Assembly (NCBI RefSeq): GCF_016793485.1
Contig: NZ_JAEULZ010000013.1
Location: 62,001-126,000 of the forward strand
Reading direction: 5' to 3'
Source: Mesorhizobium sp.
GTDB lineage: Bacteria > Pseudomonadota > Alphaproteobacteria > Rhizobiales > Rhizobiaceae
DNA: 64,000 nt
In this document: piece by piece, positions 34,086 to 42,672 of the stretch
How the letters are laid out: each line of letters starts with the position of its first letter
How positions within the stretch are numbered: the first letter of the stretch is position 1
Notes under the pieces: generated by a model
Database searches by the model: none
What the model saw: only the letters and a program-made list of their open reading frames with translations
What the model was told of the DNA's origin: nothing
Program-made: the position numbers and the translations under genes

Positions 34086-36128
34086 ATGCGGCAGAAGGGC
34101 AGACGCTGGCTGTTGGGGCTGGCAGCGGCCACCGGGCTGATGGTTTCGGTGTCGGGTCAGGCCGCGCGAGCGGCGCAGTCGGCGGAGCCCATCGAAGTCA
34201 ATTCGTTCGCGGGGGCATATCTCGCCGGCCGTGTCGCCGAAGTGGACAACAAGCTGTCCGATGCGATCGTCTACTACAAGAAGGCGCTCTCCTTCGCGCC
34301 GGACAACGACGCCCTGCGGCAGAGCCTGATGCTGGCGCTGTTGTCTGAGGGGCGTTTCGACGAAGCCGTGCCCCAGGCCGAAAAACTGAGGTCCGTTCCC
34401 GAGGTCGAACGGCTGGCTGGGCTTACGCTTGCCATCGATTCGTTTCACAAGAAGAATTATCAGGCCGCCCAGACACAACTCACGTTTGCCGAGGAATCCG
34501 ATCTCGACTCCCTGATCTCCGGTATCGTGATTGCCTGGGCAAAGCTCGGGGCCGGTGACAAGGACGGGGCCATCGCCGCCATGGATGGGTTGTCCGGTCC
34601 CGACTGGTATGGTCTCTTCGTCTCCTACGCAAAGGCGCTGATCGCTGATCAGGCGGGCAAAAAGGACATTGCGGACCGGTCTTACCGTGCGGCGCTGGAC
34701 GATGTTGCCAACGGTGGCGCCGCGCCTGACGCTTGGCTGCGCGCCGCCGAATCCTATGCGGGCTTCCTGGCGCGGCAGGGCAAGAAGGACGAGGCGCTGG
34801 CGGTTCTGGAAAAGGCGGACGAGTTCGCGTCTGGCCGCCTGCCGATTCTCAGCCTGCGGGACAGGATCATGAAGGGCGACACGATTGCCCCGATAGTCGC
34901 CACGCCTTCGGAGGGCGCGAGCGAGCATCTGATGGTTCTGGCGAGCGCTCTCAATCGCGGCGGCGGCGAACCCTTCGTCCGGCTGTATCTCCAGTTGGCG
35001 CTCGCCTTGCGGCCGGACAGCGACCAGACGCTCATCCAGCTTGCCGGCGTGGCGGAGCAGCAGCAGGACTCCGAAGCCGCTATCGCACTTTATGAGCGCA
35101 TCCCGGCATCTTCGCCCCTCAAGCGGGTGTCGCAATTGCAACTCGGGCTCAACCTCGCCGACTTGGACCGTCGCGACGAGGCCATCGCGCAGTTGAAGAA
35201 GCTGGTTGATGAAAATCCGGAAGATATGCGCGGCTACCTGGCGCTCGGTGGCGTCTACGCCTCAAAGGAGGACTACGCGGAAGCCGCCAAGACCTACGAC
35301 CGTGCCGTGGAGCGTCTCGAGACGAAAAAAGGTTTCGTGATGCCCAAAGACCCTCGCGCCGCGTCCAACTGGAACATCTACTATCAGCGTGGCATCGCCT
35401 ACGAACGCCTGAAGCAATGGCCGAAGGCGGAACCGAATTTCCGCAAGGCGCTGGAGCTCTTCCCGAACCAGCCGCAGGTGATGAACTATCTCGGCTATTC
35501 CTGGATCGATATGAACATCAATCTCCAGGAAGGCATGGATATGATCGCCAAGGCCGTCGAGTTGCGTCCAAGCGACGGTTATATCGTCGATTCGCTCGGA
35601 TGGGCCCACTATCGCCTCGGCGACTACGACGCAGCCGTGCGTGAATTGGAGCGGGCCGTCTCGCTGATGCCGAACGATCCTGTGCTGAACGACCATCTCG
35701 GCGATGCCTACTGGCGTGTCGGTCGCAAGCTCGAGGCCACCTTCCAGTGGAGCCATGCCCGCGACATGAAGCCGGAACCTGCCGTTTTGGCCGAAGTCGA
35801 GAAGAAGCTGAAGGAAGGGCTGCCGCCCGTCGAGGCCCGGGCGGTTGCCGGGCAGACCGAGGTGACGCCCGCGCCGCCGGCGGTTGAGCCCGAACCCGCG
35901 AAGCCCGAGCAGCGTTCGGACGCCGGACCGGCGGTAGCGCCCTCCGCCATTGCCGAGCCCGCTGCCTACAAGGTGTCGCGCGGTCAGTCGCTCTGGTCGA
36001 TCGCCGCCGACGAACTCGGCAACGGCAGCCGCTACATCGAGATACTGAACCTGAACCCGCAGCTTCGCGGCGATCCTGGACGGCTCGTGCCCGGCCAAGA
36101 ACTGAAGCTGCCACCGGCAGGCAACTGA
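34086..36128 (+). CDS. TPR-repeat protein with C-terminal LysM domain
   Basis: This 680-residue secreted or lipoprotein-like protein has a signal peptide (LLGLAAATGLMVSVSGQAARA). Around ten TPR-like repeats cover residues 40-580. After a Pro-rich linker (residues ~590-630) comes a LysM domain, YKVSRGQSLWSIAADELG...LVPGQELKLP, which should bind peptidoglycan. TPR proteins of this kind sit in the envelope; the LysM end would anchor it to the wall. Confidence 0.83.
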   Translation: MRQKGRRWLLGLAAATGLMVSVSGQAARAAQSAEPIEVNSFAGAYLAGRVAEVDNKLSDAIVYYKKALSFAPDNDALRQSLMLALLSEGRFDEAVPQAEKLRSVPEVERLAGLTLAIDSFHKKNYQAAQTQLTFAEESDLDSLISGIVIAWAKLGAGDKDGAIAAMDGLSGPDWYGLFVSYAKALIADQAGKKDIADRSYRAALDDVANGGAAPDAWLRAAESYAGFLARQGKKDEALAVLEKADEFASGRLPILSLRDRIMKGDTIAPIVATPSEGASEHLMVLASALNRGGGEPFVRLYLQLALALRPDSDQTLIQLAGVAEQQQDSEAAIALYERIPASSPLKRVSQLQLGLNLADLDRRDEAIAQLKKLVDENPEDMRGYLALGGVYASKEDYAEAAKTYDRAVERLETKKGFVMPKDPRAASNWNIYYQRGIAYERLKQWPKAEPNFRKALELFPNQPQVMNYLGYSWIDMNINLQEGMDMIAKAVELRPSDGYIVDSLGWAHYRLGDYDAAVRELERAVSLMPNDPVLNDHLGDAYWRVGRKLEATFQWSHARDMKPEPAVLAEVEKKLKEGLPPVEARAVAGQTEVTPAPPAVEPEPAKPEQRSDAGPAVAPSAIAEPAAYKVSRGQSLWSIAADELGNGSRYIEILNLNPQLRGDPGRLVPGQELKLPPAGN

Positions 36129-36145
36129 GGCGTCTCTCCTCCGCT

Positions 36146-36182
36146 CGTCATTCCGGGGCCGCGACGCAGAACACGGAATCCG
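36146..36182. repeat. Candidate palindromic repeat, ATTCCGGGGCCGCG type
   Basis: A 37-base stretch reading CGTCATTCCGGGGCC and ending CACGGAATCC, with ATTCCG/CGGAAT arms, resembles a repeat found between rhizobial genes. Only one copy is seen here, so the family assignment rests on recall of the motif. Confidence 0.4.
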
Positions 36183-36281
36183 GTTCGCCGCGTTGGAGCG
36201 GCTGCATGGCCTGTCTTCTTGACCATCCCGCGTTGCGCAACTAGGACGGGCGCAATTCGTCCAGACCGTCCGAGGCCAGCC

Positions 36282-37280
36282 TTGTCCGCCGAACTTCCTG
36301 CCCATATGCGCCCCCAGAATTCGTTCCAGGGGCTGATCCTGACGCTCCACAACTACTGGGCGGAGCGCGGCTGCATCATCCTGCAGCCCTACGACATGGA
36401 GGTCGGGGCCGGCACCTTCCACCCGGCGACGACGCTGCGCGCTTTGGGGCCACGTCGGTGGAACGCCGCCTATGTGCAGCCGTCGCGCCGTCCGAAGGAT
36501 GGCCGCTACGGCGAAAATCCCAACCGGCTCCAACACTATTACCAGTATCAGGTCATCCTGAAGCCCAACCCGCCGAACCTGCAGGAGCTCTATCTCGGCT
36601 CGCTGGCGGCCATCGGCCTCGACCCGCTGGTGCACGACATCCGCTTCGTCGAGGACGACTGGGAAAGCCCGACGCTTGGCGCCTGGGGCCTCGGCTGGGA
36701 ATGCTGGTGCGACGGCATGGAAGTGTCGCAGTTTACCTATTTCCAGGCTGTTTGCGGCATCGATTGCTCGCCCGTGTCAGGCGAACTGACCTATGGCCTG
36801 GAGCGCCTCGCCATGTATGTGCAGGGCGTCGACAACGTCTACGACCTGAATTTCAACGGCCTCGTAGGTGCCGACAAGGTCACCTATGGCGACGTCTTCC
36901 TGCAGGCCGAGCAGGAATATTCGCGCCACAATTTCGAATATGCCGACACGGCGATCCTGCATCGCCATTTCGAGGATGCCGAGAAGGAGTGCAAGGCGCT
37001 GCTCGACGCAGGGGCGAAGGCGAGCGACGGCGGCGCCCACAAGATGGTGCTGCCGGCCTACGACCAGTGCATCAAGGCATCGCACGTCTTCAACCTGCTT
37101 GACGCGCGCGGCGTCATCTCGGTGACCGAGCGCGCCAGCTATATCCAGCGCGTCCGCACCTTGGCGAAAGCCTGCGGCGAGGCGTTCCTGTTGACCGAAG
37201 CGGGTGGGTTCGCTCACCTCCCCCTCGAGGGGGGAGGTCGCCGCGAAGCGGCGGGTGGGGGTGCAGGCGCTACGGCTTGA
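36282..37280 (+). CDS. glyQ: Glycyl-tRNA synthetase alpha subunit
   Basis: The class II catalytic subunit of the heterotetrameric synthetase: [56 protein letters not shown] and [15 protein letters not shown] are all family blocks. I favour the TTG at 36282 ([13 protein letters not shown]) over the ATG at 36306, which has no ribosome site. The last ~23 residues ([21 protein letters not shown]) are encoded by a palindromic repeat, replacing the native end. The DUF559 gene starts on the last base of the stop codon. Confidence 0.93.
   Translation: MSAELPAHMRPQNSFQGLILTLHNYWAERGCIILQPYDMEVGAGTFHPATTLRALGPRRWNAAYVQPSRRPKDGRYGENPNRLQHYYQYQVILKPNPPNLQELYLGSLAAIGLDPLVHDIRFVEDDWESPTLGAWGLGWECWCDGMEVSQFTYFQAVCGIDCSPVSGELTYGLERLAMYVQGVDNVYDLNFNGLVGADKVTYGDVFLQAEQEYSRHNFEYADTAILHRHFEDAEKECKALLDAGAKASDGGAHKMVLPAYDQCIKASHVFNLLDARGVISVTERASYIQRVRTLAKACGEAFLLTEAGGFAHLPLEGGGRREAAGGGAGATA
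37216..37265. repeat. Left palindromic element, overlapping the glyQ 3' end
   Basis: Two adjacent hairpins: ACCTCCCCCTC (37216-37226) against GAGGGGGGAGGT (27-38, one bulge), then CGCCGC-gaa-GCGGCG (37239-37253), followed by GGTGGGGGTG. The same module occurs in reverse orientation at 37660-37707, so the two bracket the DUF559 gene. Confidence 0.85.
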
Positions 37281-37657
37281 TGTCGAAACTCGACCGCTTC
37301 AAGCGACCAACTGGGCGCCGCGGACGAGCAGAAACCGACGCCGAACAGGTTCTATGGGACAACCTAAACCGCATTCCGCTGGACGGCACGCATTTCCGCC
37401 GACAGGTTGAAATCGGACCCTACCGCAGCGATTTCGGTTCGTTGCGCTTGAAGTTGCTTATCGAAATCGACGGACCGATTCATCAAGAGCCTGCGCAGAA
37501 GCGCCACGACCTTGTGCGGGACAAGTGGTTGGAAAACGAAGGATATCGGGTTCTTCGCTTCTCGAACCAACAAGTGACAACCGATATGAACTCCGTGCTT
37601 AACCTTATAGAGTTGGCGATTGAAAGTCAGAAGCGCGCGCTGGGTTCTAGGTCGTAA
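37280..37657 (+). CDS. DUF559 domain endonuclease (Vsr-like)
   Basis: This 125-residue protein has the DUF559 signatures: EQVLWDNLNR, THFRRQVEIGPYRSDFGSL, KLLIEIDGPIHQ and YRVLRFSNQQV. The Asp/Glu/Asp pattern is that of the restriction-endonuclease-like fold related to Vsr. The ATG overlaps the glyQ stop by one base. The gene is bracketed by inverted copies of a rhizobial palindromic element and sits in an insertion between glyQ and glyS. Its target is unknown. Confidence 0.85.
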   Translation: MSKLDRFKRPTGRRGRAETDAEQVLWDNLNRIPLDGTHFRRQVEIGPYRSDFGSLRLKLLIEIDGPIHQEPAQKRHDLVRDKWLENEGYRVLRFSNQQVTTDMNSVLNLIELAIESQKRALGSRS

Positions 37658-37659
37658 GA

Positions 37660-37707
37660 CACCCCACCCCGGCGCTATCGCGCCGACCCTCCCCATCAAG
37701 GGGAGGG
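37660..37707. repeat. Right palindromic element after the DUF559 gene
   Basis: CACCCCACCCC, then GGCGC-TATC-GCGCC (37671-37684), then CCCTCCCC-ATCAA-GGGGAGGG (37687-37707). Read on the minus strand this is the same two-hairpin module as at 37216-37265. It begins two bases after the DUF559 stop codon. Confidence 0.85.
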
Positions 37708-37716
37708 CAAATCCCG

Positions 37717-38082
37717 CTACAGCTTATAGGGCACGCGCACTCCCGGACTGTCTCTGCCGAAATCCCTGGTGTTGCGGGTGACCAGCAGCATTGCGTGGAC
37801 CTCTGCCGAGGCCCAGACGATGGCGTCCGGCAACCGCACGCCATGTTCGCGGCGAAGCGTCACGGCACGGTCTGCTACCTTGTCGTCGAGCGGTATGACG
37901 TCGAACGAGTCGACATAGGCACGGGTGCGCGCTTCCACATCGCCGCCGGCTCCGACCAGCACTTCCATCCATGTGATGATGCTGATCGACCTCTCGGCAT
38001 AGCGGCTGATCTCGTCGCGTGCCTGTGGAACCCCATTGAGGAAGTCGATCAGGATGTTGGTGTCGAAGAGCGCCTTCACCAT
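37717..38082 (-). CDS. vapC: VapC-type PIN toxin (second vapBC locus)
   Basis: A 121-residue PIN-domain ribonuclease. MVKALFDTNILIDFLNG gives the first Asp, ITWMEVLVG the conserved Glu, RLPDAIVWASA the third acidic position, and LVTRNTRDFGR the last. It overlaps the antitoxin gene by seven bases. It lies between the DUF559 element and glyS, in the accessory stretch separating glyQ from glyS. Confidence 0.88.
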   Translation of the reverse strand: MVKALFDTNILIDFLNGVPQARDEISRYAERSISIITWMEVLVGAGGDVEARTRAYVDSFDVIPLDDKVADRAVTLRREHGVRLPDAIVWASAEVHAMLLVTRNTRDFGRDSPGVRVPYKL

Positions 38083-38291
38083 TCGCTTCTGACGCGCTCC
38101 TGATACTCGAGACCGTCAACCGCGCGATCGCCCCAAAGTCCAAATGCCTCGTCGGCATTTTGGGCAGCGCTCGCGTCGATATACTCGCGCAATGCCTGGC
38201 GAATGACGGCCGCGCGCGATCGCTTCTGGCGACGCGCGAGTTCGTCCAGCCGCTGGATCTGGTTCTCATCGATGTCCACGAGCGCACGCAT
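38076..38291 (-). CDS. vapB: Ribbon-helix-helix antitoxin, VapB type
   Basis: The 71-residue antitoxin begins MRALVDIDENQIQRLDELARRQKRSRAAVIRQALREYID, a clear ribbon-helix-helix DNA-binding segment, followed by an acidic C-terminus that would block the PIN toxin. I choose ATG 38291 because GGAGAT sits six bases upstream; an ATG at 38303 would overlap that site. The AT-rich inverted repeat at 38306-38328 is probably its operator. Confidence 0.85.
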   Translation of the reverse strand: MRALVDIDENQIQRLDELARRQKRSRAAVIRQALREYIDASAAQNADEAFGLWGDRAVDGLEYQERVRSEW

Positions 38292-38305
38292 CGCGATCTC
38301 CATAT

Positions 38306-38328
38306 ATGATATCGGCAATATATATCAT
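38306..38328 (-). promoter_or_regulatory. Operator of the second vapBC locus
   Basis: ATGATAT (38306-38312) and ATATCAT (38322-38328) form an inverted repeat with a 9-base spacer, in a markedly AT-rich patch directly upstream of the antitoxin start. The AT content stands out from the GC-rich surroundings. Confidence 0.55.
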
Positions 38329-38376
38329 TTTGGATGGTCGGCTCAAGGCCAAGCGCGTTCAACGTGGATGGCACCA

Positions 38377-38559
38377 TTAAGGGAGTGTGGCTGAAGCCAG
38401 CATTTGCGCCGGCTTCTCAGGCGACTGGCCGGTAAAAACCTCCAGCGTCTGCATCGCCTTGCGCGAGCCCGGCATGCCCGTGACGCCCGCGGGATGGAAC
38501 TGCGCCGCAAAACAGAAAGCCAGCGCGGCGATCTGGACAGTGGTGGATATCGTTTTCAT
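38377..38559 (-). CDS. Small secreted protein, function unknown
   Basis: A 60-residue reading frame with a signal-peptide-like start (KTISTTVQIAALAFCFAAQFH) and a short mature part ending QSPEKPAQMLASATLP. GGAGAGG lies 11 bases before the ATG. I recognise no domain. It is in the glyQ-glyS accessory stretch and may be a real small gene or a chance frame. Confidence 0.4.
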   Translation of the reverse strand: MKTISTTVQIAALAFCFAAQFHPAGVTGMPGSRKAMQTLEVFTGQSPEKPAQMLASATLP

Positions 38560-38695
38560 GGCTGAAAGCCTCTCCTTTCGATACCGCTCTGTCGCGGCAC
38601 GCGCGCAAAAGGTTCATGCAAAGCCACAGGGCGGGTGACATGCACCGGCGGAGTTGCTATTCCGCGCCGTCCCTTGCCTCCCGCGAGACCGAGAA

Positions 38696-40993
38696 ATGCC
38701 CGACCTCCTACTTGAACTCCGCTCCGAGGAAATCCCCGCCCGCATGCAGCGCAAGGCGGCTGGCGATCTCAGGAAGATGGTGACGGACGGTCTGGTCGAG
38801 GCCGGCCTGACCTATGAGGCGGCGCGCGAATACTGGACGCCGCGCCGCCTGACGCTCGACCTGCGCGGCCTCGCCGCGCGCTCGAAGGATGTCCACGAGG
38901 AGATCAAGGGCCCGTCCACCAAGGCCCCGCCGCAGGCGATCGAGGGCTTCCTGCGCAAGGCCGGCCTGTCCGAGGTCAACCAGGCGCATGTGCATTCCGA
39001 CCCGAAGAAGGGCGATTTCTACGTCGCGCACATCTCGAAGCCGGGCAGGGCTGCCGAGGAGATCATCGCGGAACTCGTGCCGTCGGTCATCCGCGCCTTT
39101 CCCTGGCCGAAGTCGATGCGTTGGGGGCCGGCGTCGGCCAAGCCGGGCTCGCTGCGCTGGGTGCGCCCGCTGCAATCCATCGTCTGCACCTTCGGTCCTG
39201 AGACGGAAGAGCCGGTGGTGGTCGATTTCGAGATCGACGGCATCCGCTCGAGCAATGTCACCTACGGCCACCGTTTCCACGCTCCCGGCCCGATCACCGT
39301 AAGGCGTTTCGAAGACTACGCGTCGAAGCTGGAAGCAGCGAAGGTCGTTGTCGACGCTGACCGCCGCAAGGAAATCATCCTCTCGGACGCCCAGAACTTG
39401 GCCTTCGCCAACGGGCTGGACCTGGTCGAGGACGACGGGCTGCTTGAAGAGGTGTCCGGCCTCGTCGAATGGCCGGTCGTTCTGCTTGGCGCGTTCGAGG
39501 AAGATTTCCTGTCGATCCCGGCCGAGGTGATCCGTCTGACCATCCGCGCCAACCAGAAGTGCTTCGTCACGCGGCCCGGCGGCGCGACGGATTCGCTCTC
39601 CAATCGCTTCGTCGTCACCGCCAATATCGAGGCGAAGGACGGCGGCAAGGAAATCGCGCACGGCAACGGCAAGGTGGTGCGTGCACGCCTGTCCGACGCG
39701 CTCTATTTCTGGAAGACGGATCAGGCCGACCTGCCGGACCTCGAAACGCTGAAACCTTCGGCCGAGAAGTTCGGACTGGAACTCAAGAAGCCGCTCGACC
39801 AGCGCATGGCGCGGCTCGACAGGCTCGACGTCACCTTCCACGCCAAGCTGGGTACCCAAGGGCAACGCGTCGGCCGCATTGCCGACCTCGCCGAAGACCT
39901 CGCGCCGATCGTTGGTGCCGACCCGAAGCTCGCGCGCCGAGCGGCGGTGCTGGCCAAGGCCGACCTGCAGACAGAGGTGGTGGGCGAGTTTCCCGAGCTT
40001 CAGGGTGCAATGGGTCGCAAATACGCTCTCCTTCAGGGTGAGAACCCGTCCGTGGCCGCAGCTCTTGAGGAGCACTGGAAGCCGCAAGGCCCGTCCGACC
40101 GGGTGCCCACTGACCCGGTATCGGTCGCAGTCGCGCTCGCCGACAAGCTCGACACGCTGACAGGCTTCTGGGTGATCGACGAGAAGCCTACCGGCAGCAA
40201 GGACCCCTACGCACTGAGACGGGCGGCGCTCGGGGTTATCCGCATCGTCCTGGACAACAAGCTGAACTTCTCCATCGACCCGCTGAACGACATCCAGGTC
40301 CTGCGCCATCAGGTCGGAGCATCTCCCGCCGCGCCGGAGACGCTTCGCGCGATATTTTCGGAAGCTGCGAAGGGCGGCCTCTTCAGTGAGGCGACCCGCG
40401 CGCGCGTCGTCGCCGCCAAGGCCGAAGCGCCCTCATGGATGCCGCTGGTCGATGAGCATGATCCATCCGTCAGCGACGACCTGCGCGCCTTCCTTCAGGA
40501 TCGCCTGAAGGTCCATCTGCGCGACGGCGGTGTGCGCCACGATATCGTCGATGCGGTGATCACGCCAGAGAGCTGCAACCTCCTCACCATCGTGCGCCGC
40601 GTCGAGGCGCTGGGCTCTTTCCTGGATACCGAGGACGGCAAGAACCTGCTGGCTGGCACGAAGCGTGCGGCCAACATTTTGGGTGCCGAAGAGAAGAAGG
40701 GAACCGCCGTCGCCGAGGCCGTCGACCCCGCCCTTTTCCGCGAGGACGCCGAGAAAAACCTATCCGTCGCGGTGAATCGGGCTGAGAAGGAAGCCGCCCA
40801 AGCGATTCAGAATGAAGACTTTTCGGCCGCCATGCGCGCGCTTAGCGCGTTGCGTGAACCTGTTGATTCATTCTTTGAACGTGTTCTCGTGAATGATGAG
40901 GATCAGGCTGTGCGCGCCAATCGTCTGGCGCTGCTGTCCCGCATCCGGGCTGCGACCGGACAGGTCGCCGACTTCTCGAAGATATCGGGCTGA
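38696..40993 (+). CDS. glyS: Glycyl-tRNA synthetase beta subunit
   Basis: This subunit contributes tRNA recognition and editing-like HD domains to the GlyQ2GlyS2 enzyme. [17 protein letters not shown] is the conserved start, followed by [22 protein letters not shown] and the C-terminal DALR-like helices. At 765 residues it is longer than the E. coli form (~690), within the alphaproteobacterial range. Unusually, it is separated from glyQ by about 1.4 kb of accessory DNA. Confidence 0.95.
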   Translation: MPDLLLELRSEEIPARMQRKAAGDLRKMVTDGLVEAGLTYEAAREYWTPRRLTLDLRGLAARSKDVHEEIKGPSTKAPPQAIEGFLRKAGLSEVNQAHVHSDPKKGDFYVAHISKPGRAAEEIIAELVPSVIRAFPWPKSMRWGPASAKPGSLRWVRPLQSIVCTFGPETEEPVVVDFEIDGIRSSNVTYGHRFHAPGPITVRRFEDYASKLEAAKVVVDADRRKEIILSDAQNLAFANGLDLVEDDGLLEEVSGLVEWPVVLLGAFEEDFLSIPAEVIRLTIRANQKCFVTRPGGATDSLSNRFVVTANIEAKDGGKEIAHGNGKVVRARLSDALYFWKTDQADLPDLETLKPSAEKFGLELKKPLDQRMARLDRLDVTFHAKLGTQGQRVGRIADLAEDLAPIVGADPKLARRAAVLAKADLQTEVVGEFPELQGAMGRKYALLQGENPSVAAALEEHWKPQGPSDRVPTDPVSVAVALADKLDTLTGFWVIDEKPTGSKDPYALRRAALGVIRIVLDNKLNFSIDPLNDIQVLRHQVGASPAAPETLRAIFSEAAKGGLFSEATRARVVAAKAEAPSWMPLVDEHDPSVSDDLRAFLQDRLKVHLRDGGVRHDIVDAVITPESCNLLTIVRRVEALGSFLDTEDGKNLLAGTKRAANILGAEEKKGTAVAEAVDPALFREDAEKNLSVAVNRAEKEAAQAIQNEDFSAAMRALSALREPVDSFFERVLVNDEDQAVRANRLALLSRIRAATGQVADFSKISG

Positions 40994-41001
40994 ACCTGCG
41001 C

Positions 41002-41526
41002 TCAGCTGCCGGGTGCCGACGCCTGCGTGGTCGGATCGGGCTGCAGGGTGCCCTGCGCGGCGTTCGCCTTGTCCTGGGCCATCTTCTCGGCCTGCCGTCT
41101 CAACGCCTTTCGCTTGGCGGGTGTGCCCTTGTCGTTGGGATCGAGCTGTGCCGGCGTCGATGCCTGCGCGGGCGAGGCTGCGGGCTGCGGGTCGGCGTCG
41201 CCGACCTCGCCGCCGCGAATGACAATCGGCACGAGCCCACGTTGCGATGGCGACGCTGCGACAGCTTCGCCTGACGGCGCCGGGTCGCCGAGCGCGATAA
41301 TGGAGGAAGTGGATCCGCTTGGTGTATCCGCCAGCGTTACGATGGACGGGCTGGGGCCCGCCGTGGCAGGTGTCGCGGCGACGATCGAAGGATCGATCGC
41401 ACCCTCAGCACCAAGCGTGACGACCGACGGCCAGGCTGTGCTGTCGGCAAGCGTCACGATGGACGAGGCCGAAGCGTGCGAAGCGACAATCGCCGCCAGA
41501 ACAATCACTGTGCCACGGATACGCAT
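41002..41526 (-). CDS. Secreted protein with short degenerate SIVTLAD repeats
   Basis: A 174-residue protein with a signal peptide cleaved after about residue 20. Five imperfect seven-residue units follow: SIVTLAD (22-28), SVVTLGA (34-40), SIVAATP (47-53), SIVTLAD (61-67) and SIIALGD (75-81), at 11-14 residue spacing. The C-terminal half is Pro/Ala-rich, then charged and helical (AKRKALRRQAEKMAQDKA). GGAGTT precedes the ATG. I do not recognise the family. It converges on glyS. Confidence 0.65.
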   Translation of the reverse strand: MRIRGTVIVLAAIVASHASASSIVTLADSTAWPSVVTLGAEGAIDPSIVAATPATAGPSPSIVTLADTPSGSTSSIIALGDPAPSGEAVAASPSQRGLVPIVIRGGEVGDADPQPAASPAQASTPAQLDPNDKGTPAKRKALRRQAEKMAQDKANAAQGTLQPDPTTQASAPGS

Positions 41527-41698
41527 GACCGGTAACTCCGAGAAGCAGGTCCTGACCCCAACAAATCCTGCCACCTGGTTGTTTGTGGCGGCTTGCAAGA
41601 AACATTAGCATTTGAGCGATTAACAAATCGGTGATGCGGTTGTTGCGGCTGAAGTGGCGGCGCGGTAGCAACCGGGCAACGAAATCCGGGACGGGTCT

Positions 41699-42658
41699 TT
41701 GGCTGAAATCCTGAAAGCGGACGACGCGATGGAGCGGGCTCTGGCGCTGCTGGAGGACGGCCAGGTCGTCGCAATCCCGACCGAGACGGTCTACGGACTA
41801 GCCGGCGATGCCACCAATGGCGAGGCGGTGGCGCGGATTTTCGAGGCCAAGGGCCGCCCGCGTTTCAATCCGCTGATCGCCCATGTCTCCGGCATCGTCA
41901 TGGCATCGGGCATCGCCGTTTTCGATCCGCTCTCCGAGAAGCTGGCGCAGGCTTTCTGGCCGGGACCCCTGACGCTCGTGCTGCCGCTTGCCCCTGGCGC
42001 GACTATCCATCCGCTGGTAACGGCGGGCCTCGACACCGTGGCGCTGCGTATGCCGCAGGGCTTTGGTGCGCAACTGATTGCCCGGCTCGGCCGTCCGCTC
42101 GCAGCCCCCAGCGCCAATTCTTCGGGCCGCATCACGGCGACGACGGCCGAGGCCGTGGAGGTCGACCTTGGCCGGAAAATTCCGCTCATCGTCGACGGGG
42201 GGCAGACCGAGGTCGGTCTGGAATCGACCATAGTGAAGGTCGAGGGCGAGACGCTGAGGCTGCTGAGGCCGGGCGGGATCGCTGCCGAGGTCATCGAGGC
42301 GATCGCCGGGATTCCGCTGCTGCGAGGTGCGTCGGCGGGCGTCGAGGCGCCCGGCATGCTGGCCTCGCATTATGCGCCCGGCGCAGCAGTCCGCATCGGC
42401 GCGACGAGCGTCCTGCCCGGCGAGGCGCTGCTTGCCTTCGGAGCCTCCCGCATTGCGGATGCGGACAAGGCCATGGCGGTGCTGAACCTCTCCGCCGCGG
42501 GCAATCTGCGCGAGGCGGCCACCAACCTCTTTTCCTCGATGCAAACGCTGGACCGCAGCGGCGCGCCGACCATCGCCGTCGAGCCGATACCGGAAACCGG
42601 CCTCGGAGAAGCGATCAACGACCGGCTGCGCCGCGCCGCCGCGCCGCGCGACGCCTGA
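41699..42658 (+). CDS. L-threonylcarbamoyladenylate synthase (Sua5 type)
   Basis: This 319-residue protein makes the intermediate for t6A tRNA modification. The YrdC domain opens with VVAIPTETVYGLAGDA and FEAKGRPRFNPLIAHV, continues with PSANSSGRITAT, and is followed by a C-terminal Sua5 domain (MLASHYAPGA). The start is a TTG at 41699 preceded by GGGACGGG. It is followed closely by the GlcD-like gene. Confidence 0.93.
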   Translation: MAEILKADDAMERALALLEDGQVVAIPTETVYGLAGDATNGEAVARIFEAKGRPRFNPLIAHVSGIVMASGIAVFDPLSEKLAQAFWPGPLTLVLPLAPGATIHPLVTAGLDTVALRMPQGFGAQLIARLGRPLAAPSANSSGRITATTAEAVEVDLGRKIPLIVDGGQTEVGLESTIVKVEGETLRLLRPGGIAAEVIEAIAGIPLLRGASAGVEAPGMLASHYAPGAAVRIGATSVLPGEALLAFGASRIADADKAMAVLNLSAAGNLREAATNLFSSMQTLDRSGAPTIAVEPIPETGLGEAINDRLRRAAAPRDA

Positions 42659-42672
42659 AGGTCGTCCGGCTC

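Noticed and set aside
37647-37844. 65-codon minus-strand frame ending in PLDGEGRRDSAGVG
   Set aside because: Made of the right palindromic element and antisense vapC; not a gene.
38708-40309. Long minus-strand open frame (533 codons) opposite glyS
   Set aside because: Arg/Gly/Val-rich composition with no domain; it mirrors the codon structure of the clear glyS gene on the other strand, as expected in GC-rich DNA.
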